From positions 1 to 64,000 of the forward strand of contig CAIQIR010000101.1 in assembly GCA_903871875.1 (NCBI GenBank): a DNA stretch of 64,000 nucleotides. The letters are read 5' to 3'. A program made the position numbers and the translations under genes. This DNA comes from an uncultured Schlesneria sp. (GTDB taxonomy: Bacteria; Planctomycetota; Planctomycetia; Planctomycetales; Planctomycetaceae). The notes under the pieces were generated by a model. That model searched no databases. It saw nothing but the letters and a program-made list of their open reading frames with translations, and was not told the DNA's origin. Position 1 is the first letter of the stretch, and every line of letters starts with the position of its first letter. This document shows, one piece after another, positions 27,171 to 40,411 of the stretch.

Positions 27171-29111
27171 TTAGGGATTCGGCAAACGATCCAAACGCTG
27201 CTTGGCTTTCACATCATCGGGTTTGATTCGAAGGACTTCTGCGTATTGATGTCTCGCCCCCGCAAAATCCTTTTCCGACTCGAAAAGATTTGCCAGACCG
27301 AAATGAGCCATCAGCAGGTCGGGGTTGAACTCGATCGCCATCAGGAAATTTGCTTTTGCTTCTTTGCGCAGCCCGAGTTGCATCTGCACCAGAGCCAGAT
27401 TGTTGCGGGCTTCAGCCGATCGAGGTTCCAACTGAACGGCTTTCTCGAAATGCACCAATGCTTGACGGAGATTCCCCTGTTGAGCCTGCAAGAAGCCCAA
27501 CCGGAAGTGCGCGGCCGCATTTTCCGGTTGTTGTTCGGCTTTCTTCGCAAAGATTGCCGCATGACGTCCAGAGACTCGCGCCGCTTCGGCATGTCGTCCC
27601 TGCGAGCGTAGCAATTTCGCCAATTCATCCAGCGACGCTTCGTGATTGGGATCGACCTGCAACGCGACGAGAAATTTCTGCTCGGCCTCCGCCGGCCGAT
27701 CCAGGGCCAACAGCGAACGCCCCCAGTTGCAGTAGGCATTCGCGACATAGCCCGATCGCTTCAATCGCAATCCCTGCTCGATGTGGAAAATCGCCTGTTC
27801 GTGGCGGCCTTCCGCCAGCCGGACGTCCGCCAAGTGAGCATGCGCAAAGCCATTATTCGGATTCAGCTCGATCGCATGGGTCCACAACGTGTCGTTGTTC
27901 TTCCAGTAGCCGATCTGCAAATAAGTCAGCCATCCACTCGCAATCAACGCCACGGGCACAAACAGCCCCAACAGAACGCGTCCGACAGTCGTGGCCGCAA
28001 ACCAGGCATTCAACTCCCAGACGATCGCGATGAACAGCCCAATGTGCGGAATGTAGGCATAGCGATCCGCATAAGCCTGGCTGCCAACTTGAATCAGGCC
28101 AATCACAGGCAACAGTGAGATGACAAACCAGGCCCACCCAAACAGCAAATGCGGACTCGACTTTCGACGCCAAACCACCCACGCCGAGACCGCACCGAAG
28201 ACAACTATTCCGATTCCCACAACTGTCCAGGATAAATCCCGTTCGGGATGCGGATAAAAAATCGTCAGACTCGTCGGGACGAACGTCTTTTGTAAATACC
28301 ATAAATAGGCATGAAACATGTTCGCCACGCGAGTGCCGAACGTCACATCGTCCATTAACTTCACCGCCCCGAACTGAGCGGCGATCGTGGTCAATCCATC
28401 AGCTAATGCCAGCATCAACAACGGGACTTTTTCGATCAACAGCCAGCGGATCGACAGGCGAGGAAATCGCGTTGACGCAGTCATTCCAGAATTCCACTGC
28501 ACGCGCGCCAGCGGCCAGCCATCCAGCAATAGTAACAGAATCGGCAACGTGACCAGCATCGGCTTGGCCAACAATCCGAAGGCGAACAGAACCAGAACCA
28601 GCAAATACCGCGACCACGAAGGCCCCGCGGCATATCGGACGTACGCAACGACCGTCAGCAGCAGAAAAAACGTGCTGAGTACATCTTTTCTCTCGGCAAT
28701 CCAGGCGACGGATTCCACGTGCAAGGGATGCAGAGCAAAAAAAGCGGCAACGCACGCACTGGCGACCATGCGGTTCGTCAATTGACAACAAACCAGAAAC
28801 AGAAGCGCCGCATTGACGGCGTGTAACAACAGGTTCGTTGCATGGTATCCCGCCGGCTTCTGTCCCCACAGACTGCTATCCAGTTCCAGCGACAGCCAGG
28901 TCAAAGGATGCCAGTTCGAACAATGCCAGGATGTCCAGGCATAACGCCAGCCGGACCACGAAAGTCCGCCTAGCACCTGTTGGTTTCGTGAGACGTAATC
29001 GGGATCGTCCAGGCTGACGAAATCGCAATTCACAACGGCCCCGTAGACTGCGATCGTGCCCACCACCAATGCGAGGCAGATAACGGCCTTTTTTTTCCAA
29101 CTGGCATGCAT
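27171..29111 (-). CDS. TMTC-like membrane protein with C-terminal TPR repeats (copy 2)
   Basis: This 646-aa protein matches the neighbouring gene along its whole length: the acidic first loop (VSLDDPDYVSRNQQV), AAFFALHPLHVESVAWIAERKDVLSTFFLLL, MLVTLPILLLLLD, YAYIPHIGLF, then about five TPR units (about 445-640). Membrane topology and GT-C-like function are inferred as for copy 1. The ATG at 29111 (MHASWKKK) was chosen; the frame extends ten codons further. The two copies lie 179 bp apart in the same orientation and probably arose by tandem duplication, now well diverged. Confidence 0.85.
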   Translation of the reverse strand: MHASWKKKAVICLALVVGTIAVYGAVVNCDFVSLDDPDYVSRNQQVLGGLSWSGWRYAWTSWHCSNWHPLTWLSLELDSSLWGQKPAGYHATNLLLHAVNAALLFLVCCQLTNRMVASACVAAFFALHPLHVESVAWIAERKDVLSTFFLLLTVVAYVRYAAGPSWSRYLLVLVLFAFGLLAKPMLVTLPILLLLLDGWPLARVQWNSGMTASTRFPRLSIRWLLIEKVPLLMLALADGLTTIAAQFGAVKLMDDVTFGTRVANMFHAYLWYLQKTFVPTSLTIFYPHPERDLSWTVVGIGIVVFGAVSAWVVWRRKSSPHLLFGWAWFVISLLPVIGLIQVGSQAYADRYAYIPHIGLFIAIVWELNAWFAATTVGRVLLGLFVPVALIASGWLTYLQIGYWKNNDTLWTHAIELNPNNGFAHAHLADVRLAEGRHEQAIFHIEQGLRLKRSGYVANAYCNWGRSLLALDRPAEAEQKFLVALQVDPNHEASLDELAKLLRSQGRHAEAARVSGRHAAIFAKKAEQQPENAAAHFRLGFLQAQQGNLRQALVHFEKAVQLEPRSAEARNNLALVQMQLGLRKEAKANFLMAIEFNPDLLMAHFGLANLFESEKDFAGARHQYAEVLRIKPDDVKAKQRLDRLPNP

Positions 29112-29370
29112 ACTATTCGTTCGTTCGTTTACGGATGGCATTGAGAGTGGGGTCGGAGACCAGATTTGCTCTCACGAGAATACCGGCGGCGTGGACCTCG
29201 TGCGAGTCATTGAAAATCTGGCAAATCTCCGCTCGGTGGTCGTGCGGGGTATACAACAACGGCACCCCTTCAATACCATCAACGCCCGTGGGATCGGGGC
29301 CGGGCACGCGCTCGATTCGGTCTTCAGGTTTCCCTGCCCCTGTGGGTAATGCATAAAAGATTCAATCACG

Positions 29371-31680
29371 ATGAAATTCAGATTTCCGATCGTCATTATT
29401 GACGAGGATTTTCGGTCCGAAAATACGTCTGGTTTGGGAATTCGCGCGCTCGCCAACGCCATCGAAGGGGAAGGGAGCGAAGTACTGGGTGTGACCAGCT
29501 ATGGTGACCTGGCTCAGTTCGCTCAGCAGCAAAGCCGTGCCTCGGCCTTCATTCTGTCGATCGACGATGAAGAATTCACTCCCGGCCCGGAACTTGACCC
29601 TGCCGTCGTGAATCTGCGAGCCTTCATCGAAGAAATTCGCCGTCGCAATACCGAGATTCCCATCTATCTGTACGGCGAGACGCGTACGTCGCGGCACATT
29701 CCCAACGACATTTTGCGCGAACTGCACGGCTTCATCCACATGTTCGAGGACACGCCGGAATTCGTGGCTCGACATATCATTCGTGAAGCCAAGGCCTATA
29801 CCGACAGTCTGGCCCCACCATTCTTCCGGGCTCTGGTCCACTACGCTCAGGATGGTTCTTATTCGTGGCACTGTCCTGGCCATTCGGGCGGGGTCGCGTT
29901 CCTGAAGAGCCCCGTCGGCCAGATGTTCCACCAGTTCTTCGGCGAGAACATGCTGCGGGCCGACGTTTGCAACGCCGTGGAAGAACTGGGACAGTTGCTC
30001 GATCACACCGGCCCCGTTGCGGCATCCGAACGAAACGCCGCACGTATCTTCAATGCCGATCACTGCTTTTTCGTAACGAACGGAACGTCGACGTCGAACA
30101 AGATGGTCTGGCATTCGACCGTCGCTTCGGGCGACATCGTCGTTGTCGACCGCAATTGCCACAAATCGATTCTGCATTCGATCATCATGACCGGTGCCGT
30201 ACCGGTCTTTTTGACGCCCACCCGAAATCATCTGGGCATCATCGGCCCGATCCCGCTCGAAGAATTCCGCCCTGAGAATATCCAGAAGAAGATCGAGGCC
30301 AACCCGTTCGCCAAAGCGGCCCAGGCCAAGCACCCCGACCGCAAGCCGCGAATCCTGACGATCACGCAGAGTACGTACGACGGCATCATCTACAACGTCG
30401 AAACGCTGAGAGGGCTGCTCGACGGGAAGATTGGCACGCTGCACTTCGACGAAGCCTGGCTGCCGCACGCCACGTTTCACGAGTTCTACAAAGATATGCA
30501 CGCCATCGGTAAGGACCGACCGCGATCGAAAGAATCGATGATCTTTGCCACTCACTCGACCCACAAGCTGCTGGCGGGGATTTCCCAAGCCTCGCAGATT
30601 CTGGTACGCGAGTCGGAAACTCAGAAGCTCGATAGAAACATCTTCAACGAAGCCTACCTGATGCACACGTCGACATCGCCGCAGTACGCGATCATTGCGT
30701 CGTGCGACGTCGCCGCAGCCATGATGGAACCACCGGGTGGAACGGCTTTGGTCGAAGAATCGATCGTCGAAGCGCTGAACTTCCGCCGAGCCATGCGCAA
30801 AGTGGCCGATGAGTGGGGCAGTAAGGACTGGTGGTTCACCGTCTGGGGTCCCGAATCACTGGCCGAAGACGGCATCGGCCATCGCGATGACTGGATGCTG
30901 AAGGCCAACGAAGAATGGCACGGCTTCGGCAACCTGGCCCCCGACTTCAATATGCTCGACCCGATCAAGGCCACGGTCATCACGCCGGGCCTCAACGTGA
31001 GCGGCAAGTTCGCCGAGTCGGGTATTCCCGCCTCGATCGTGACACGGTACCTGGTCGAACACGGCGTGATCGTCGAAAAGACGGGGCTGTATTCCTTCTT
31101 CATCATGTTCACAATCGGGATTACCAAAGGCCGCTGGAACACTCTGGTGAGCGCCCTGCAACAGTTCAAGGACGACTACGACAAAAACCAGCCAATGTGG
31201 CGCATCCTGCCCGAGTTCTGCCAGCAGTATCCTCGTTATGAGGGAATTGGACTGAAAGACCTGTGTCAGCAGATTCACGATACCTACAAGCTGAACGACG
31301 TCGCGCGAGTGACGACCGAAATGTACTTGTCTGATATGTTACCCGCGATGAAGCCGTCAGACGCCTTTGACATGATGGCCCATCGTGAAATTGATCGTGT
31401 CGAGATTGATCACCTGGAAGGTCGCGCCACGGCAGTCTTGCTGACGCCATACCCGCCAGGTATTCCGTTGCTCATTCCGGGTGAACGATTCAATCGGACG
31501 ATCGTCGAATACCTGAAATTCGCCAGAATGTTCAACGAAAAGTTCCCGGGGTTTGACACCGATATTCATGGACTGGTGGAAGAAGGTGGAAACGGCAAAC
31601 GCCGTTACTACGTCGACTGCGTCCGTCAGAAGCCGGGGAACGGCCAAGCCAATGGAAATGGAAACGGCAACAGTCATTGA
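29371..31680 (+). CDS. Orn/Lys/Arg decarboxylase, PLP-dependent
   Basis: This 769-aa protein is of the size and domain order of bacterial biodegradative lysine/arginine decarboxylases. It has an N-terminal wing domain (about 1-130), a large PLP domain (about 140-590) with SWHCPGHSGGVAF, FFVTNGTSTSNK, DRNCHKSILHS, DEAW and the probable PLP-binding K399 in HSTHKLLAG, and a C-terminal domain (about 610-755) with LLTPYPPGIPLLIPGE. It removes CO2 from a basic amino acid to give a polyamine or precursor (agmatine, cadaverine or putrescine). Arginine or lysine is likelier than ornithine, but the choice cannot be read. The C-terminus is Gly/Asn-rich. It has no operon partner. Confidence 0.92.
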   Translation: MKFRFPIVIIDEDFRSENTSGLGIRALANAIEGEGSEVLGVTSYGDLAQFAQQQSRASAFILSIDDEEFTPGPELDPAVVNLRAFIEEIRRRNTEIPIYLYGETRTSRHIPNDILRELHGFIHMFEDTPEFVARHIIREAKAYTDSLAPPFFRALVHYAQDGSYSWHCPGHSGGVAFLKSPVGQMFHQFFGENMLRADVCNAVEELGQLLDHTGPVAASERNAARIFNADHCFFVTNGTSTSNKMVWHSTVASGDIVVVDRNCHKSILHSIIMTGAVPVFLTPTRNHLGIIGPIPLEEFRPENIQKKIEANPFAKAAQAKHPDRKPRILTITQSTYDGIIYNVETLRGLLDGKIGTLHFDEAWLPHATFHEFYKDMHAIGKDRPRSKESMIFATHSTHKLLAGISQASQILVRESETQKLDRNIFNEAYLMHTSTSPQYAIIASCDVAAAMMEPPGGTALVEESIVEALNFRRAMRKVADEWGSKDWWFTVWGPESLAEDGIGHRDDWMLKANEEWHGFGNLAPDFNMLDPIKATVITPGLNVSGKFAESGIPASIVTRYLVEHGVIVEKTGLYSFFIMFTIGITKGRWNTLVSALQQFKDDYDKNQPMWRILPEFCQQYPRYEGIGLKDLCQQIHDTYKLNDVARVTTEMYLSDMLPAMKPSDAFDMMAHREIDRVEIDHLEGRATAVLLTPYPPGIPLLIPGERFNRTIVEYLKFARMFNEKFPGFDTDIHGLVEEGGNGKRRYYVDCVRQKPGNGQANGNGNGNSH

Positions 31681-31739
31681 GCGTCATCTGACCAGAACAC
31701 CGTTGATCCAGAGTCCTGGTCCTGATGAGTCACCAGTGA

Positions 31740-34505
31740 TTACTCGTGGGGTACCGCTGCTGCCGCTCGAGAGGGAATGGAAAACAGGACCGAACTGAGA
31801 CGAGGATCGGCTTTCTGCAACTGCGCGAGTGACGTCTCCACATCGGGCAATTCCCCCATCAATTGTTGATAGCTGAGCGTTGTCAGGTGCGCCTCATAAA
31901 AGGGCTTGTCACCCTCCACAGCAAATGTCTCCGCATTCGTTGGCAACAGAGCTACGCCATGCCGACCGGTACTTAGTAGCAGCGACGGGTAAAAGCCAAA
32001 CAGCCGACCGGACCAGGGATCGATCAGATTCCGCGGATCAGACTGCGGCAATAGTTGGATCAACCGGTCAGGCAACTGTCCATGTTCCAGTCGGTAAGCA
32101 ATTAATTCCAGGCGTGTCATGGCCGCTCGAATCATGGTTTGCCGATCCAAAACGAGAAACATCAAGGTCGTCAAATGCACACTGTCGTACGGACCGACAA
32201 AGGTCGTTGCCATCAACTTTTCCAGTTGATATTCCTGACCCGAAAATTCCCGGCTCACGTTTTGTTGAGCAAAAGCCACCGAAGAAGCCAATTGTCTTTC
32301 TAATCTTGTAATGGCGCCATACTCCAGTTCCCCCCGCCTGGTGACTAACCGCTGCGTACGGATCCGTTCCCAGATCGGCAAGAAAAACGGCCAGGGGTCC
32401 GATTCCAACTTCTGGACACCGTTGGATGAAGCGGCGATGCTCGGAGGAACATGAGGCAACCGAGGATCATGTGCGTAAGTCGAAATGACCGCCTGAGACA
32501 TCGCTGGAAACTGCCTCAATTCGTCCGAGATCATTTGGGCCGCAGCGCGAACGGTGCTAGCAGTTTGCCCAGGATGATTGGCCCACTCGACGATGCCTTC
32601 CAGGGGGCCCTTCTGAAGCATCGATCCATGACTCCAGTTAACTTGCGTGCCTCGATTTGATGCAATACGGGCCAGCTTCAACCGGGCCAAATAACATCGA
32701 AGCGCCGGTTGGAACTGTGAATCTTGGAGCAACTCGTCGGCCCTCTCATCGATGGCCATCGACCACCACGAAAGCGAGGACGTTGTCGATGAATCAGTCA
32801 ACTGAACGATTGAACTCAGGTCACGTTGCATCAGGTCGACAATTTCGTCGGCCGACTGTTTTTTATGGGACAAGTGAATTGATAGCAGCCGTTGCCGTAC
32901 AAACGTCTCATCAGCCGTTAGCGGTGATGTAGGGAAGTGTGAAACGTGGCCCCGAAATTCGCTGACGAGACTTTGATCCAACTCCCACGGAAGATTGGTG
33001 ACCTCGGCAATCCGATGCCAGGCCAGCATCGTGACGAGCAGGGCAGGGACTGCGACGAGCGCCAAATAAAGCTTGCACTGGTGCCGCCAGGAATAGTCCT
33101 CCAACATCCGGGCTCGTATCTGCCAGAATGTGATCGCCAACATGGCCACTATGGGTCCACCCAGTGACCACCAAGAGGGGAGGACAAGGGAATACGCGAC
33201 TAACATCCAATAACCGGCGAAAGCGTTTAAGAATACTCCGATTACGGCTGCCAGGACGAATCGTCGAGTAATGATGGAAGAGAGTTGACCACAACAATAG
33301 CTCAAGAAGAGACACCCGACAAAACTTGGATCGGACGTGACTTTACCTAAGAAGTAACTAACGTCGCTGCGACTCGTCCCGCCAATGCGGAAGAATAGCG
33401 ACACCGAAATGGCAGCCCCACTGACCCATAATGCGCGGGCGAGCCACACGACTTGCTTCGCCATCCAAACGGAACCGGGAGCGAGACCTCGGTTGGCCAA
33501 GAATCGAGGCTGCTGTACGTCGACGTCCGACTCAAAGGCGAGTACCCCCATCGCCAGCGGAATCACAACAGCAACAGCGAATGCGAAGAAACTTATGCTG
33601 GCTGCTCTGTCACTCGTCGAGCCGGGCATGCCGAAAATCACCCCAAACACGCACGCCACGAACAGCAACAGCAGATGTAGCGATTGGCGACGCCGTTCCT
33701 GCCAAACGAGCCGTTGCCAGGTACGCTGCCAGGGTTGTTCGTATTCCACTCGTACAGGAACGCGAGATGCTGGTGTTGATCGTAACGTCAATCTATTCCA
33801 TTGCTGCTGGACGCTCGCACTGATGCGCTCGATCACGCGCCCGTCCAGATAGTGACCCTGACACCATCTTTGGGCGAGCCAGATATCGCCGACGAGTACC
33901 GCGATGCTCAAAACAATGGACAAGGTAAGAGTAAAGATCGGCCCCGGACGAACCAGAAAGAAATCGTTCAGAAGCATAAAAAACATCAACGGTAACCAGA
34001 TTGTGATCATCCAACCAAGTACCATTCCTCCCACCGACGCGAGGACACCTCGACTTAACAGTGATCCCAGAATCGCCCAGATCAGTGCCGCCAACCCGAA
34101 CGGTACGAGCAAAGTCTGAATTTCCGAATGAGGAGACGGAGCCATGTTCGCCGTCAGGATCAGCGTCACGAAAACCATCGCAATTTGCAGAACTACCGTG
34201 GAAACCACGGCCCACCCGAACTTCGCAACTAACGTCGGCCATGTGGGGGCTGCCAGACTTAGCAACCACTCGCTTGTTCGTTCCTCTCGTTCACTGGCGA
34301 ACATCAGCGCACCGCTACCGATCGCGTACAACAACGCGAAGAACATCGGCATCCCATACAAAGTCAGATGACGCTGCTGCGGTTCCATCAAAGCAGCCGA
34401 AATCAGCAGTTCAATGAGGATCCCGATAACCAGGCAACAGACCCACAGGGTTCGTTGCGAGCGATATTCTTTCCAAAGCATTCGCTGGAACGGCAGGGAA
34501 AACAT
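31740..34505 (-). CDS. ABC transporter permease, ABC-2 type, with long C-terminal part
   Basis: This 921-aa protein has two blocks of membrane helices: about 15-235 and about 270-490. It has a large extracytoplasmic or soluble C-terminal part (about 500-900) with no recognised domain. The N-terminal FQRMLWKEYRSQRTLW is typical of permeases paired with YtrB/CcmA-like ATPases. It follows that ATPase gene by 57 bp and is third in a GntR-regulated operon. The ATG at 34505 follows GAGGTG with 4-nt spacing and is preferred over one four codons upstream. The transported compound is unknown. The long soluble part is the odd feature. Confidence 0.88.
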   Translation of the reverse strand: MFSLPFQRMLWKEYRSQRTLWVCCLVIGILIELLISAALMEPQQRHLTLYGMPMFFALLYAIGSGALMFASEREERTSEWLLSLAAPTWPTLVAKFGWAVVSTVVLQIAMVFVTLILTANMAPSPHSEIQTLLVPFGLAALIWAILGSLLSRGVLASVGGMVLGWMITIWLPLMFFMLLNDFFLVRPGPIFTLTLSIVLSIAVLVGDIWLAQRWCQGHYLDGRVIERISASVQQQWNRLTLRSTPASRVPVRVEYEQPWQRTWQRLVWQERRRQSLHLLLLFVACVFGVIFGMPGSTSDRAASISFFAFAVAVVIPLAMGVLAFESDVDVQQPRFLANRGLAPGSVWMAKQVVWLARALWVSGAAISVSLFFRIGGTSRSDVSYFLGKVTSDPSFVGCLFLSYCCGQLSSIITRRFVLAAVIGVFLNAFAGYWMLVAYSLVLPSWWSLGGPIVAMLAITFWQIRARMLEDYSWRHQCKLYLALVAVPALLVTMLAWHRIAEVTNLPWELDQSLVSEFRGHVSHFPTSPLTADETFVRQRLLSIHLSHKKQSADEIVDLMQRDLSSIVQLTDSSTTSSLSWWSMAIDERADELLQDSQFQPALRCYLARLKLARIASNRGTQVNWSHGSMLQKGPLEGIVEWANHPGQTASTVRAAAQMISDELRQFPAMSQAVISTYAHDPRLPHVPPSIAASSNGVQKLESDPWPFFLPIWERIRTQRLVTRRGELEYGAITRLERQLASSVAFAQQNVSREFSGQEYQLEKLMATTFVGPYDSVHLTTLMFLVLDRQTMIRAAMTRLELIAYRLEHGQLPDRLIQLLPQSDPRNLIDPWSGRLFGFYPSLLLSTGRHGVALLPTNAETFAVEGDKPFYEAHLTTLSYQQLMGELPDVETSLAQLQKADPRLSSVLFSIPSRAAAAVPHE

Positions 34506-34562
34506 GAGACACCTCATTCTTCAGAGGTTTGTTTGGACGTGAACTGAGAATTCGAATTGTGT

Positions 34563-35495
34563 TCAACCGGCAGTGAGTTGTGACGCCGCATCCAACCGAA
34601 CATCATCCGACGTCTTCATACAAACGACGAAAATCTGCTCGAGCGAAGGAGTACGCAGCTCAATGTCCAGATGCATCGGATCGGCCGACAGTGCGATGCG
34701 TCCCGCTTCATCCAGATTACGGACCAGCAACTGCCACTGACGATCCCGTCGTTGGGCTCCCAGCAATTTCGCGCCAGTTGGCAGTTCGGGAGGCAGCGTC
34801 TCGATCCCATCCAGTGTGACGATGACTTCTTGAACCTGACTCTTCAGCACCTCCAGCGACTCGAACAACACCAATTTCCCTCCGCGAACGATGGCAATCT
34901 TGTCGGCCACGCGTTCGACTTCGGTCATCTGATGACTCGACAGCAGCACGGTGCGGCCAGCGGCGGCAATGTCGATCATGCTTTCCAGAAACTCGCGCCG
35001 AACCAGGGGATCAAGCCCCGATGTCGGTTCATCCAGCACCAGTAAATCGGGCTCGTGTGCCATGGCTAAAGCCAATGACACTTTTCCCTGCATCCCCTTG
35101 GACAGCATCTTGATGGTCTTGTCATTCGGCAATTCAAATCGCTGAACCAGTTGTTGATACCGCTGTTGGAAGCCGAGCGGATAGAACCCGGCGGCAAACC
35201 AGCCGATTTCCGCCACGGTCATCCAGTCGTACAGGGCAGGGCGGTCCGGCATATAGCCCACTCGACGACGAATTTCGGCGCCATGAATCTGACTGTCCAG
35301 CCCCATGACCCGCGGGGTTCCTGAATCGGGCGCAAGTAGGCCGAGCAAAATCTTGAGTGCGGTCGTCTTTCCGGCACCGTTCTCTCCCAGCAGCGCGACA
35401 ACTTCGCCGCGTTCGCCTTTGAAAGACACCTGATCGAGTGCCGTTTGTTTGCCGAATCGCTTGGTCACCTGTTGAAACTCAAAGATCGCCGCCAT
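34563..35495 (-). CDS. ABC transporter ATP-binding protein
   Basis: This 310-aa ATPase has Walker A LLGENGAGKTTALKILLG (about 36-53), signature LSKGMQGKVSLALA, Walker B DLLVLDEPTSGLDP and switch His in LLSSHQMTEVERVADK. The sequence is that of the CcmA/YtrB-type ATPases that drive ABC-2 permeases. A C-terminal extension of about 80 residues follows the ATPase core. It is second in the GntR-ATPase-permease operon, starting 98 bp after the regulator. It powers the large permease encoded next. Confidence 0.95.
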   Translation of the reverse strand: MAAIFEFQQVTKRFGKQTALDQVSFKGERGEVVALLGENGAGKTTALKILLGLLAPDSGTPRVMGLDSQIHGAEIRRRVGYMPDRPALYDWMTVAEIGWFAAGFYPLGFQQRYQQLVQRFELPNDKTIKMLSKGMQGKVSLALAMAHEPDLLVLDEPTSGLDPLVRREFLESMIDIAAAGRTVLLSSHQMTEVERVADKIAIVRGGKLVLFESLEVLKSQVQEVIVTLDGIETLPPELPTGAKLLGAQRRDRQWQLLVRNLDEAGRIALSADPMHLDIELRTPSLEQIFVVCMKTSDDVRLDAASQLTAG

Positions 35496-35593
35496 GACAG
35501 ACCTTTCTCAGCAGAGATTGCGTTGTTTTGTTTCCGACACTGTTACCGAGAACTCGTTTTCGAAAAGAGCGAGTCTCTTATCGCCGAGGCCCG

Positions 35594-35980
35594 CTAGACC
35601 TCGACCAATTCACTTTTCCAAAGTGCATCCACCAGGGAGTAGAACTCTTCTTCCACCAATCCGCTTTGCTTGGCCTCGATGACGACTTGCCGAATGCGAT
35701 CGTGCAACAGTTTGGTGCGATGCTTACGGCTTCGCTCGGTCGCTTGTTTCGTCACACGCAGACCTTCGCCACGAATCGGTTCCAGAAAACCATCGCTCTG
35801 CAAATCACGATAGGCCCGGGCCACCGTATTCGGATTCACGGTCAGCTTGGTGGCCAAGTCGCGGACTGAGGGAACCAGTTCACCAACCCGCAGCGCACCG
35901 TTAGCCACGGCATACTTCACCTGACGTGAAATCTGCTCGAAGATCGCAACACCGTTTGAGGGATTGATTTCGAAAAACAT
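35594..35980 (-). CDS. GntR-family transcription regulator, YtrA type
   Basis: This 128-aa protein has a winged HTH (about 8-78: AIFEQISRQVKYAVANGAL, then PSVRDLATKLTVNPNTVARAYRDL) and a short helical C-terminus in place of a large ligand domain, which is the YtrA subgroup pattern. Such regulators repress an adjacent ABC transporter operon, as arranged here. The ATG at 35980 was chosen because GAGGAG lies 6 nt before it; an ATG two codons upstream abuts that site. A perfect 36-bp palindrome begins 15 bp upstream of the start and is the likely operator. Confidence 0.93.
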   Translation of the reverse strand: MFFEINPSNGVAIFEQISRQVKYAVANGALRVGELVPSVRDLATKLTVNPNTVARAYRDLQSDGFLEPIRGEGLRVTKQATERSRKHRTKLLHDRIRQVVIEAKQSGLVEEEFYSLVDALWKSELVEV

Positions 35981-35995
35981 AACCATCTCCTCACG

Positions 35996-36031
35996 ACAAA
36001 TACTGTACTATCATGATAGTACAGTATTTGT
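35996..36031. promoter_or_regulatory. Perfect 36-bp palindrome, probable GntR (YtrA-type) operator
   Basis: The sequence reads the same on both strands over 36 bp, with half-site ACAAATACTGTACTATCA. The core TGTACTA...TAGTACA resembles sites of YtrA-type GntR repressors. It lies 15 bp before the gntR start, over the likely promoter or ribosome binding site, so binding would block the regulator and its transporter. The palindrome is seen directly; binding by the adjacent regulator is inferred from family habit and position. Confidence 0.85.
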
Positions 36032-36441
36032 GATCGAACGAATTGTCAATCACCTTGAGGGAAAAACGCACCGGAAGAAATTCGCATCCGTCGCGGTGTG
36101 ACGGCAGAGCCTGCGAAACCTCCGGCGACCTCGGCCACCAACGACTACCTGGTCGCAAAGAAAACAACAGCGACGACAGCCCGTTACGATGGGAAGTCGT
36201 TCAGCGAGCATCTCCCGCACCGCATTTCTCAATCGAGTTTCCTGCAAATCTGCGATCATTTCACTGTTTTTTGATCGTATTTCACTGGAGCCCAGGAGAA
36301 AGCCGGCAAATGGGGGGATGTCTTAAGCACTGCTGCAATCACGAGATTTACACCCATCTGAGGATCAATTTGCTGTCCGGCAGGTCCATAAGTCGGTAGA
36401 ATCCTGCCCTGATACTTTTGCTCCCCGAATTGAAATGAACC
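36032..36441. other. Intergenic region between the gntR operon and rimO
   Basis: About 410 bp lie between these divergent genes. I see no convincing gene or further operator. A weak inverted repeat (GCAGG...CCTGC) lies near 36379-36406. The short ORFs here look random. Confidence 0.4.
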
Positions 36442-37857
<1,416 letters not shown>

Positions 37858-37878
37858 AATCGTCGGAACCCGGCGAAT

Positions 37879-37898
37879 CCGGTGCCGCCAGGCACCGG
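37879..37898 (+). terminator. Hairpin after rimO
   Basis: CCGGTGCC and GGCACCGG form a perfect 8-bp stem around GCCA, 21 bp after the rimO stop. No U-run follows, so it is either a weak terminator or a small dispersed hairpin. A related arrangement (GGTGCCGG...CCGGCACC) is found at 59801. Confidence 0.4.
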
Positions 37899-38068
37899 TT
37901 CATGCAGCGTGACAAGGCCCCGCATACAAGCAACGTGCCTTCGGGAGATGTCTCAATCATCGGAAGCGGTCGACAACGGCGAGGCCGCTGAAGTGATGCG
38001 GTTCCCGATCGCGCACTTTCGTCACCTCTTCGCCCTCACGGCATTACCACCAAATAAAGGCCAAGTCG

Positions 38069-40213
<2,145 letters not shown>

Positions 40214-40411
40214 TACGGATGGCGCAAGCACCGCCTCGCGGGCTCAAGATCCAGGGCGCGACGACGAGAACTCATCGGATGAGGGTGTTGTCGGCGATCT
40301 TCTACGGTTGAGAAGACCGAGTTTGGTGCGTACCATCCTTGACTCACTTCGATCAGCTTCTCTCGTTAATCAATTACACCGATCAATCGTACTTCTCGCG
40401 GGACGAACACC

